The notes under the pieces are model-generated. The model was not told the DNA's origin, ran no database searches, and saw only the letters and a list, made by a program, of their open reading frames with translations. This document shows positions 54,885-64,000 of a stretch of 64,000 nt of DNA, piece by piece. Every line of letters starts with the position of its first letter. The first letter of the stretch is position 1. A program made the position numbers and the translations under genes. The stretch is from Epiperipatus broadwayi (taxonomy: Eukaryota; Onychophora; Udeonychophora; Euonychophora; Peripatidae), in contig JAQFVV010012405.1 of NCBI GenBank assembly GCA_028023455.1, positions 1,325,677 to 1,389,676 of the forward strand, given 5' to 3'.

Positions 54885-56820
54885 TGTAACGGGATAATAA
54901 TTGATCTTCTACCCCATTATCCCTCTACTGGTTTGGTCAGCAAAAAAAATTGCCCTACAGGTTTTAGACAACCATTTATTATTGACACAAAATAAAAGAT
55001 AACGAACAAATGCCCTTATGGTTTAAATATTATTTATAACAAATAAATCATCTACCAATAAATAATAACTCTTGTTATAACCTGTATAAAATTATCTAGC
55101 TCAATCATTGGTTACACTATGCAATAACAATATTTCCAATAAATAATTATTTAGATTGTTCACTACACTAAATTAAAATACTAATGACAATCTTTATTAA
55201 AACCTAATTTATTCAGATAGCATTTAAAACAAAAGAAAACAAACAAGATAATCACTTCAGATATCACCAAATCTATTCATTACCCCAAAATAAATTATAT
55301 TAAGCAGTGAACTCATATATCATTGTCCTAAACAATAATATATGCCTAAGATATCCATTTAATTTGTAATTGAATAAAACCAAAATCAAATCAATACACA
55401 ACTAAGTTCTGATATACTTTACTAAACAAATATTGCCCATAGTAATGTAAATTTATGATAAAATTTAATGATATTCCCTAACTAAATAAACTAGTTTATA
55501 AATAGTTATGATAACATTTAGAGAATGTTTTATAAACCTACAATATCTACAATGTTTAAATAAAATAAATCATTAATCGATTTTATATCTAGTTTAATAA
55601 AATATTAAATAATAACTTATCTATACCATACTTTACTTCAATGTACTATTATTGCTTAAGTTATATATCAAAATGAAATACTCTACAAGAACACATTATT
55701 AATGACCTTATTAGATAATTTTGTATTTATAATATCCATTCATATCATTATATCAAATAAACAGTAGGTTTCTATTGGATATCTACTGAATCATAATCAA
55801 CTAATCCTATCCATCTATTTAAATTCCCTGTAAATCAATTATTAAATTGGATTTTATGACAATTAAACCATATAAAACAATGATTGACATTTATTTAAGT
55901 CAAAGATAGATATTAAAATTTAATAGTTAATTAAATTAATGATCCACCTTAAAGAAGTTTAAAGATAATTAAGATAGACAATTCTGACTAATGACAGAAT
56001 AAAATCTATCAAGATCTTTATAACTGGACAAGATAAGCTCTTAATAATTAACCGTGAACTAATTACATTATTTATACAATCGAGATCAATTCAGATAAAC
56101 CAAACAAATATTTCAATATACTGACCATATATAGTTTATCTCTAAGGAGACTTAAAAGTAATCCTATAATAATAAATATATATATAACCATATTTTTCAC
56201 TTATTGATATTGGTTTAATTTTAGATTGTGATATAACTACCATAAATTACTTTGCACACTTAAAAAATAGACAGGTTTATTAGATTTCAATTAAATTTAA
56301 ATTTATTAATTTATAAAAAGTAATTAATAATGTAATATATATAAAAAAGCAATGTATGCAATTGACTAAAACTGTAGCCAATTAAGAAATACAAAAACTA
56401 TTTCTCTTTAATATATAATAAATTTGATTGTCTATTACTCTATAAAAACTAATAACAAATAAATATATATAGATCACAGAATATGTTGTATAACAATGAA
56501 CTACATCAACTGTTGGAGAAATTTCAAGTTATCTTTCCTAAAAATGAATGTTTGAAGATATTGAGTCCAGAATCAATTTATCATCATATAATAGTTTAAA
56601 CTTAAAAAAAAAAAAAGAATCTCTCCAACCTTTTATTGTGTAGATAGCTTATCAATCAACCCCTAAATATACACATTGTTTATTCATAAATAAATTTTAT
56701 AGTTTAAAATAAAAACAAACAAAACATACATTTTCTTTAAAAAAAAAAAAAAATTATATATAACACATAACCTACATCGAAAGTTTTATTTTTCCTTTTT
56801 ACCCACTATGTTCCGTTACA
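54885..56820. mobile_element. LTR-like or MITE-like element with TGTAACGG ends
   Basis: The left end TGTAACGG is the reverse complement of the right end CCGTTACA. TG...CA with short inverted ends is the form of a long terminal repeat, and the first 130 bp are richer in GC than the rest. No 4-6 bp TSD is visible, no second LTR was found, and the 1.9-kb interior is very AT-rich without frames. A solo LTR is the simplest reading; a non-autonomous DNA element is the alternative. Confidence 0.4.
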
Positions 56821-57446
56821 GCTCCTAGTTTCCTTGTTCATGATCCAAATGCAAAGAAATAATCCTTCTTAAAGTAGAGAAGAAACAAACATGAATAATA
56901 ATTGAGTATCTTGAATTCAATTACCTTTTCTTTTATTCCAATACTTTTCCTTTTCATTCAAATATATGTCCAATTTATTCTCTACAGAGTAATTAGTTAG
57001 ATGAGGCAACATTATACATCATTGGTATTATACTTTTATTTGATTGATATATGAAGAGATGTTCTTTCATTGACAAAATTCAGTTATGATCCAAATGAAT
57101 AATAAATGCTAGCATTTTTCCAAATCAACAAAGTGAAATTTCAATTACTTAATATCACATAGAAATTAAATCAATTGATCTTGTAAAATTCCTTAATCAA
57201 AAATATGACATCCATATATACATCATGGTGTTTATATTCATCTTTAATATATAGAAGAAAAACCAAATTTTATTATTGACAATTTTTATAGCTTACATGT
57301 TATAAAAATGAATTTTGATGATTTTTTTCTTCCTTTAAAATACATCCTGCAGTTTTTTCTTGAAATTTTATCAACAAACTATCCCAAACCGAATGGGCAG
57401 AGTATTTAAGTTTTTATTCTTCCATTATATTTTAGTAATTACTCAC

Positions 57447-57600
57447 TTTTAAAGTAAAATAACAATTTGTAAAGATGAATTTAAAAGCATCCATTCTAGA
57501 CAACAAAAAATAGAAGAGTTGAATTAAAGTGGTTCAGTTCTATTTATAACCTATTTCTGCTGACGTCAATGTTGCTAAGGAAACTCTTCATTTGAATTCA
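57447..57600 (-). promoter_or_regulatory. TATA/CRE/X-box-like promoter with possible 5' UTR exon
   Basis: Read on the minus strand: GTTTCCTTAGCAAC (57571-57584, X-box-like), TGACGTCA (57561-57568, a perfect CRE), TTATAAATA (TATA box, 57541-57549), and about 100 bases further a good donor AAA|GTGAGTAA (57441-57446 carries GTGAGT). So a transcript could start near 57515 and splice from 57447. NMRK exon 1 at 52.2 kb has an acceptor that needs an upstream 5' UTR exon on this strand. That link is inference. Confidence 0.35.
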
Positions 57601-58772
57601 ATGGTCAATCTTTGGTGTAAGAAAATTGTTTTTACAGCAAATAAAAATGAAGAGCCTTAGAAAACATTTGATACAATAAAAGAAAATCCTGTTTTGTAAT
57701 TTCAATATTATTTTTCATTTCATCTAAACAAGGAATTCACATGACACTTTATGTACATACTAATAAAATATATATATTTTTAACATATACTTTTAATATA
57801 TTCCACTATACTAATAAATAAACAAACATATATGAAATATTTAATTTTGTAATAAATAACTTGCTATAGTGAATGTAATAATAAAAGATGAAACACGTAA
57901 TAATAATTTTATTCAAGTGATCTATTTTATGATTCACTTATTTTTCTTTTAAAATTGACTACAACCAGTTTATGATTTGATAATAATTTTAATAATAAAT
58001 AAGAATGTTGTTTTAATATTATGGTTGCCATAGTTACTTAGTTAACCTATATAAGCCAACACCTCCATTATCCACAAATCAAATCAAATAGAAAAAAATA
58101 AGATCAATATATTCCCTTTTATTTTTTTTTATACTGTAATATCCAACTCACATTTTAGTAGGTACAATACATATATATTCTTCAATTTTCATAACATTCT
58201 TGGTATTATGCGAACAAAGAATAAAAAAAACATGGGGCACTCATGTTTAGAAATAGTCTGCGCTTTTACTTTTAGTCGTGTAATAACAAAAATACTGTGA
58301 AAACTGAAGAATTATTTTTACTGCATTCATAGTAAAAAAAGCCATTTTAAATATATATTATTCTGATGTTGCCACAGACAACCTTAACAGACCAAGTTTC
58401 ATTTTCAAATAAAATATGATAAACAGTTTATCCCACTCATTTGCAACTGTTTTTATTAAAAACCTAACTCCACAATTGCAATTTTAACCTCTTTTTCACT
58501 ATCTCATTTGAGGCAATGTCCTAAGTTTTCAATTCATAATTTCCAAATCTTCAATGAAACTGCATATTTTCATAATGTAAATTTTCATTTACATTTATCA
58601 TCATTGTAATAATAACAAGTCAGATGTCACATGACTTATATATAGCTTGCACTTACAAATATGTAAAATTAAGAGCATGCTAATAGCTCTAAACAAGCTT
58701 TTTTTTTTTATTTATGATAAATGCTACTACAAGAGAAGACATTCAAATCATTTTTATCTTGGATTGTCCCCA

Positions 58773-58813
58773 TCCCCAGACCGGTTTCGACCTATGGGTC
58801 TCTTCAGTGAGGA
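58773..58813 (-). ncRNA. Hammerhead ribozyme, family B left arm
   Basis: Identical in core to the right-arm motif at 59239-59279 but on the minus strand: TCCTCA, CTGAAGA, GACC-CATA-GGTC, GAAA, CCG, GTC, TGGGGA. All conserved positions are intact. Transcripts reading right to left through this arm would contain the active sense. Confidence 0.85.
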
Positions 58814-59238
58814 GTTGGGACATTAGATTTAAAAAACCAACTCAAGCAAAGCATTTATCTAAAAGTTAATTGTTAGAAGAAGATCTGAAACTTTTAGACA
58901 TCTACATGTCTTTAAAGTCAGCTCTCCAACTGAAAAAATCATATGGGCCTGAACTTAATTCAGATACTCCATATATTAGTAGGCTTAGCCATTTAATTTA
59001 GCCAAAGACTTGTTATTATTACTATTATTATTTTGCTGTTGTGGCTTTGGCTAAATTAAATGGCTAAGCCTACTAATATATGGAGTATCTGAATTAAGTT
59101 CAGGCCCATATGATTTTTTCAGTTGGAGAGCTGACTTTAAAGACATGTAGATGTCTAAAAGTTTCAGATCTTCTTCTAACAATTAACTTTTAGATAAATG
59201 CTTTGCTTGAGTTGGTTTTTTAAATCTAATGTCCCAAC

Positions 59239-59279
59239 TCCTCACTGAAGAGACCCATAGGTCGAAACCGGTCTGGGGA
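59239..59279 (+). ncRNA. Hammerhead ribozyme, family B right arm (complete)
   Basis: Stem I TCCTCA (59239-59244) pairs with TGGGGA (59274-59279, one G-U). The core is CTGAAGA (59245-59251; position 7 is free in hammerheads). Stem II is GACC-CATA-GGTC, four perfect pairs. GAAA is at 59264-59267. Stem III ACC/GGT is self-complementary with no loop, as in hammerheads that work as dimers. The cleavage triplet GTC ends at 59273. Every conserved position of the type I fold is satisfied. Predicted self-cleavage is after C59273. Confidence 0.88.
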
Positions 59280-59409
59280 TGGGAACAATCCAAGATAAAA
59301 ATGATTTGAATGTCTTCTCTTGTAGTAGCATTTATCATAAATAAATAAAAAAAAGCTTGTTTAGAGCTATTAGCATGCTCTTAATTTTACATATTTATCA
59401 TCATTACAA

Positions 59410-60030
59410 ATTTTTGTATATAATGCATTGAAAACATAAAAACTGTTTTATTTTCTAGATAATAATCATTTAATATTTTTAGAAATCACTATTATCACTG
59501 TGACATTTCAAATACATGATTGTAAACAAAGGAAATCATATTGTAATGGCTGTAAGATATATTTTGACCTAAACAGATCATAAGCTAAACCTCACAAAAC
59601 ACTTTAAATGAATAGACCATAATTTTATATACACTCTTATATATTACATAAATTTATTTAGTATAACAACAACAATAACTTTTCAATAAATGCATAAATG
59701 ATTCTTAATCATTAATAATTATATTAGAAATGGTAACATTTCTTTTAATCTTAAATATAGACTATAAATTTAATAATGTTCAAATATATCTATAATATCC
59801 TTTACTTAAATTCTTTTAAGTCTAAACTAATTGAAATGACTTGGTTGGGTCAAAATATATTTTATGAAACATTAGCATATTTTTCCTAATTTCTACATAT
59901 GTCTAAAAAGTAAAAGCACTAATTACAATTCCTAAAAATATATGGTCGTAGCATCTCAGTAAAAAGAAATGGATGGTTAAAAAAGAGACTATCATGCACC
60001 AATGTAAACAATATTATAAATATATTTGAA
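59410..60030. other. AT-rich DNA, nothing recognised
   Basis: No motif, element end or RNA-like structure identified. Confidence 0.5.
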
Positions 60031-60262
60031 CTTCGTAAAATTTAAAACTTATATCCAAGTTCTTCGTAAAATTTAAAGCTTATATCCAAGTTTAAATTAA
60101 ATACAATCATATCAACTCCTAATAAAGACAAATTAATAATAATAATCAAATGTTTTATTGTTCAAATATTCATAAAAAGTTCAAATACTACAGGTGACAG
60201 AGCTAAACTGCAATCCATGGACTGAGTGGTGACCGAGCTAAATTGCAATCCATGGACTGAAT
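60031..60262. repeat. Two small tandem duplications
   Basis: CTTCGTAAAATTTAAA followed by CTTATATCCAAGTT is repeated with a period of about 31 bp (60031-60092). A unit of about 38 bp, GTGAC...GAGCTAAA then TGCAATCCATGGACTGA, is repeated at 60194-60262. Both are simple local duplications. Confidence 0.75.
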
Positions 60263-60411
60263 CCAAAGTGAGCTATTTCACTAGTGCACCAACCATGCAG
60301 GATATTTGTGCATTTATTTAAAATTCATATTTTCAATAAGTGCTTGCTTAAAATATGGCACTAAAATAAATTGTGAAATACTTCCTCTCTCTATATATAT
60401 ATATTGCAAAA

Positions 60412-60985
60412 AAATCAAGTCATATATCACGTGACTTAATTTAATAAGCTTGTACTATAAATGTTATATACTGAGCGTGCCAATAGGTTTTAATAAGCTT
60501 TTCAGAACATCCCTATCCCCAGACTGGTTTCTAGCTCTGGCTTTCATCAGTGAAGATCTAGGATATTCAAACATGAGATTTAAAATACCAGATCAAGCCC
60601 AGCACTTTATCTAATGTTTAAGTATTAAGTAGAAAATCTAAAATTTTCAGACATCCATATGTCTTCAAATCCAGCTATCTAATTTAAATAGCCATATAGG
60701 ACTGAACTAAGTTCAGATACACAATATATTAATAGATTTAGTAATATAAAATCGCCAAAGTCTTAAGTGCAATAACAAAAATTACAAGGAAATCAAGTCA
60801 TATATCATGTGACTTAATTTAATAAGCTTGTATTACAAATGTTATATAATGAGACTGCCGATAGCTTTTAACAAGCTTTTCAGAACATTCCTATCCCCAG
60901 ACCTAGAGTTAGAAACCAGTCTGCAGATAAGGATGTTCTGAAAAGCTTGTTAAGAGTTATTGGTATGCTCATTATATAATATATA
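60412..60985 (-). mobile_element. Family B tandem copy: one unit plus a short hairpin unit
   Basis: The terminal motif AAATCAAGTCATATATCA(C/T)GTGACTTAATTT stands at 60412 and again at 60790, a period of 378 bp. The first unit is a single arm with a hammerhead on the minus strand. The second is shortened and folds back on itself (CAGAACATTCCTATCCCCAG / CTGCAGATAAGGATGTTCTG). It shows direct and inverted organisation in one insertion, as is known for Penelope-related elements. Confidence 0.75.
60515..60557 (-). ncRNA. Hammerhead ribozyme motif, family B
   Basis: The minus strand has stem I ATCTTCA / TGGGGAT (seven pairs including two G-U), the canonical core CTGATGA, stem II AGC-CAGA-GCT flanked by an A-A mismatch, GAAA, a two-pair stem III and GTC. 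The core is complete. The A-A at the base of stem II is shared with family A copies and may lower activity. Confidence 0.75.
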
Positions 60986-60989
60986 TACA

Positions 60990-62305
60990 TTAAATAAAAC
61001 AGGTAATAAACTTTTTGTTTTCCTGTAACTATAAGATTCCCATACATTTTACTTGAGTATCTTTTTTTAAATGTAAAAAGCAAATATTAATTTTCCTTCC
61101 TAAGCTTCAAATTACCCATTACATTATTTATTTATTATATGGTCAGTTGCACAAATCAAATAATGTTCAACCACCAAAATGTGAAGTTAAGTTCCATTTA
61201 ATTGGCCAAACTAATTTTTTTTCCCCCACATCTTCAGCTGAGAATCAATAGGAATCTTCACTTCAGGAGTTAGCCATTCCACCATTGGAAAAACTTTTCA
61301 GAGCAATTACAGCCATTATTCTTCTTTGGATCCAAATATATCTATAACAATTCACAAGCATGTTAGACATATTCCACTTATAATTCTGAACAATGTCTTC
61401 ACATTTTGAAATTCAAAATGTAATTGGTTTTTAATAAAAAAAATTTCATTTATTAATTATGTTATTACTATTATGCTTCCAAAACCAGTCACTTCACGCT
61501 ATCTTAGTTATCTACTATAACCTTGAATAATAAATGGATACCAAGAAACATAATGTGATAATATACTATCTGATAACTAATGCTTATACTAGAAAGCTTT
61601 AGAATAGGCTGAGAAGAATTTTTAAAAACATATATACAGTATTATAAAAGGTGAAAAAAAGATATTACTTCAATTTTGAACAGTTTAGCATGATCTAAAT
61701 TATAATTATTAGCATGAAATCAATAAGCCACAAATATTAACATAAAAATTATTAAAGAAACTTCATTAAGTCTGTATAAATCTTTTCATAACTAATATCT
61801 TCAAAATTTCTAATGGACTTCTCTCAATTTTCTACATCTTTGTATTTTTTGTATTTATTGCATTTAACATTTCACATCATTTCAATTTTCCTCCAGTTTC
61901 TTATTTCTCTTTTAATATTCATTTATCTGTTTATTACTTCTATATCTCATTCCTTATTTAACCTTATTAGGAATTTCTTTTTAAATGTATCTCTTGTACC
62001 ATACAATCTTCTATGCATTTTTTTCCTATCTTCAAAATACTGGATGTTTTGCTTCTACAGATTCTTAATATTAGTAATTTTTCCAACTGAATTAAGCTTT
62101 CCATAAACCAAAATATAACATTTTTTTTCTAAATTTATTCCTTCTACATTCCTCTTACTGCCAATTTTCTCATTATTCAACTCCATTAATTGTTAATTTA
62201 TATATATGTTAAAACGAAGATTTGCACGGGTTAAATATCTTCATAACTTTCCTTTGATCCAGAAACAGTAGATGTATACAAATTTCATCTTTTCCTTTAA
62301 AGTGT
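60990..62305. other. AT-rich DNA, no gene assigned
   Basis: T-rich pieces near 61800-62110 give a hydrophobic open stretch on plus (61813-62106) that is probably composition. On minus near 61220-61310 an open stretch reads FPMVEWLTPEVKIPIDSQLK and could be an exon, but splice sites and homology are not convincing. Confidence 0.35.
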
Positions 62306-62364
62306 GGGCATTTATCAATTGGATCATAATAATTCACTCCTTTCCTCCTGATGCTTCAATCATC

Positions 62365-62460
62365 TCATATGTTACATATAAAGCTCGCAAACAAGCTTTA
62401 TATATAACATTTGTAAATACAAGCTTATTAAATTAGGTCATGTGACATCTGACTATTTTT
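62365..62460 (+). mobile_element. Minimal family B element
   Basis: On the minus strand the family B terminal segment (AGTCAGATGTCACATGACCT) leads into a short hairpin (ACAAATGTTATATATAAAGC / GCTTTATATGTAACATATG). No hammerhead is present. It is the counterpart, for family B, of the minimal family A copy at 44370-44533. Confidence 0.65.
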
Positions 62461-62464
62461 TTGT

Positions 62465-63362
62465 AATTATCGAATATATTCTTTATCAAAGAGCTAAAAT
62501 ATATTTTTAGTCCTTTGATAATGATTATATGATGATATAATCAAAATGTCACAAAAGAAGAAATGGACATTAATGATTCCGTGATACACAATGAAATTCT
62601 ATAACAAAAACGTAATATTTGTAAGGATAGTGATTTTTGTTATTTGGAAATAAACGAACTTCAGAAAAATCACTATGATCATCAAATTAACTACCATATC
62701 TACAACACAGTTTCTTTCACAATAATTATGACTACTTTTATCCCCATGTATCATTTCAACAAAAAATAATGTCGGACCTCTTGACATAAAGCATATGAAT
62801 TCATTAAAATTTATATTATTAATTTTATTCCAGAAATGGTAAAAATAATTAATAAAAAATTATTACTAAAAAGTTAATGTGATTTCTGTGGTGCAATATA
62901 TAATAGCTGCTAGCATAATCACAAAAGTAAATGTTTACTTTTCATCACTATAACAGAAGTCTCCAAGAATTGATCACCTTCTTCACATAAACAACTCCTA
63001 CAAGCCTATCTATCCATCTTAAATACAAAAAGCTGCCAAATACTTTTCTATGTCTTACTAAAAATATGTTCTATTATTACTCATCTCGTTTTAATTTTTT
63101 TATGACTGCTTCCATCATAATTTTAACCAACTTCCAAAATATTTAAAAACACCGACCTGATCTATAACCCTGCCCAAGGATCAATGTTAAACTTTGATTC
63201 TATTCTCATTTCAAACTTATTATACATTCTATCATTTCCAACTTAATATTTAAACAATTTTCTCCCCCTCCTCTCCAATTTTAACTCTGTCTTTATCAAA
63301 TCAGCAACCATTTTCCAACTCAGTTAAATGAATACTAAACAAACAAACAAAAAAAAGAATGG
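62465..63362. other. AT-rich DNA, nothing recognised
   Basis: The part at 62950-63340 is richer in C and T and could be an old minus-strand LINE relic, but no diagnostic motif is left. Confidence 0.35.
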
Positions 63363-63376
63363 TTATTTCTCCTTAA

Positions 63377-63688
63377 GCCAATAAACATCATATGATCACT
63401 ATTTATTATGTTTGCTCTTAACTGTTATTAAAACAGGCAAAACTCTATATGTATTGCCACTCAGTGCAAGCCAGAGTAATCAATGGATGCCAGAAGGCTT
63501 GTGCATAAAATCCCATCTAGTGCCTACTCATCCACACTGACGAAGGCCACAAGCCAGAAACTAGTCTGGGGATATTGGATGAGTAGGCACTAGATGGAGA
63601 TTTTATGCACAAGCCTTCTGGCATCCATTGATTACTCAGGCTTGCACTGAGTGGCAATACATATAGAGAGTTTTGCCTGTTTTTTTTT
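63377..63688 (+). mobile_element. Family A hammerhead foldback, 14-bp TSD
   Basis: A perfect TSD TTATTTCTCCTTAA (63363-63376 and 63689-63702). The terminal segment AATAAACATCATATGATCAC is followed by arms of about 120 bp (CAGGCAAAACTC ... CTACTCATCCA and its complement TGGATGAGTAG ... GAGTTTTGCCTG). The hammerhead lies at the hairpin tip. It ends in a run of T before the TSD. Confidence 0.85.
63531..63572 (+). ncRNA. Hammerhead ribozyme motif at a hairpin tip, family A
   Basis: The plus strand has TCCACA pairing with TGGGGA (one G-A mismatch), core CTGACGA (63537-63543), stem II GGC-CACAA-GCC with an A-A at its base, GAAA (63557-63560), CTA, GTC (63564-63566). It forms the loop of the large palindrome, so only one ribozyme is present in this copy. 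Confidence 0.7.
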
Positions 63689-63702
63689 TTATTTCTCCTT
63701 AA

Positions 63703-64000
63703 AAATAAGTCGATTTAATTTTACATATATCATATTTTATGCCTTTCTTCTTTAAAATATACCAACAAAATAATCCAATCACACTATAAAAAGTCTTTTT
63801 CAGTCTATATAATAATATTATCTTCTCTTTATATATCTTTTCAATAATTATTCTCATTATTGCAATTGCATTTTTCGTTACTCTTTATTTTCTAAACCTA
63901 AATGGACTCTTCATTTACAATATCTATATACTACTTTAGTAGTTTTTATCAACCTTAGTCTCTGTACAAATGTGGTCTGTTTAAAATTGAAAAAATTCAA
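63703..64000. other. AT-rich DNA at window end
   Basis: No gene or element recognised. Confidence 0.5.

Larger units (their letters stand above)
58606..59392. mobile_element. Family B hammerhead foldback, near-perfect hairpin, 13-bp TSD
   Basis: A perfect 13-bp TSD, ATTTATCATCATT (58593-58605 and 59393-59405), encloses a 53-bp terminal segment (with AAGTCAGATGTCACATGACTT) and two arms of about 350 bp (58659-59008 and 59044-59392) that are almost exact reverse complements around a 35-bp spacer. Each arm has a hammerhead motif, in opposite orientation. High arm identity means recent formation or gene conversion. The terminal segment outside the hairpin and the long TSD match the other copies. 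Confidence 0.9.

Noticed and set aside
61813-62106. Plus-strand hydrophobic open stretch as a membrane protein
   Set aside because: It is T-rich sequence giving Phe, Leu and Ile by composition; there is no start context or family motif.
1-64000. tRNA, rRNA genes or CRISPR arrays
   Set aside because: No cloverleaf with both A and B boxes, no rRNA segments and no regularly spaced repeat-spacer arrays were seen.

Overview
This is a very AT-rich window of animal nuclear DNA. It holds one interpretable host gene, split by introns of up to about 27 kb, and many generations of transposable elements. Non-LTR retrotransposons of two types (RTE-like, and CR1/L2-like with a PHD/esterase ORF1), mariner, hAT and hammerhead-ribozyme repeats together suggest an invertebrate with a TE-rich genome. 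I cannot name the phylum; a chelicerate or another protostome is only a guess.

Host gene: I reconstruct a minus-strand nicotinamide riboside kinase (NMRK) gene from short, phase-compatible exons at 52176-52214 (start codon, GISG), 45155-45245 (P-loop GKT, HQDD), 41919-41982, 41672-41822 (EGF.IYNY), a doubtful exon at 15124-15208, 13740-13846 (YNPPD..YFD..VWP) and 13042-13121 (stop). A TATA/CRE/X-box-like promoter candidate on the same strand lies near 57.5 kb. No other host gene is convincing.

Mobile elements, left to right: hammerhead foldback (0.6-1.1 kb); hAT-like element with 8-bp TSD (4.6-6.5 kb); diverged direct repeats (9-10.4 kb); hAT-like element (14.1-14.7 kb); degenerate RTE copy (16.0-17.6 kb) carrying a foreign 160-bp insert; RTE 3' fragment (18.65-18.96 kb); nearly complete CR1/L2-like LINE (20.35-25.4 kb); two long hairpins (26.6-27.4 kb); dispersed and inverted repeats (29.3-30.5 kb); tandem hammerhead repeats (32.1-33.0 kb); old RTE with 5' end (34.57-37.44 kb); Ty3/Gypsy-like integrase relic (37.85-38.6 kb); LTR-like island (39.4-40.0 kb); a nest of hammerhead foldbacks, CR1/L2-like 3' pieces and a young RTE copy (44.4-51.0 kb); mariner relic (53.9-54.8 kb); LTR-like element (54.9-56.8 kb); and more hammerhead elements (58.6-59.4, 60.4-61.0, 62.3-62.5, 63.4-63.7 kb).

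The most interesting system is a set of short non-coding retroelements (two related families) that carry type I hammerhead self-cleaving ribozyme motifs. They occur as head-to-tail units of about 380-430 bp or as near-perfect hairpins, share a terminal segment outside the repeat arms, and are flanked by 12-14 bp target-site duplications. Stem II differs in sequence between copies but still pairs in most of them. This matches the known architecture of Penelope-associated hammerheads and animal retrozymes; no protein that could move them was seen in the window.
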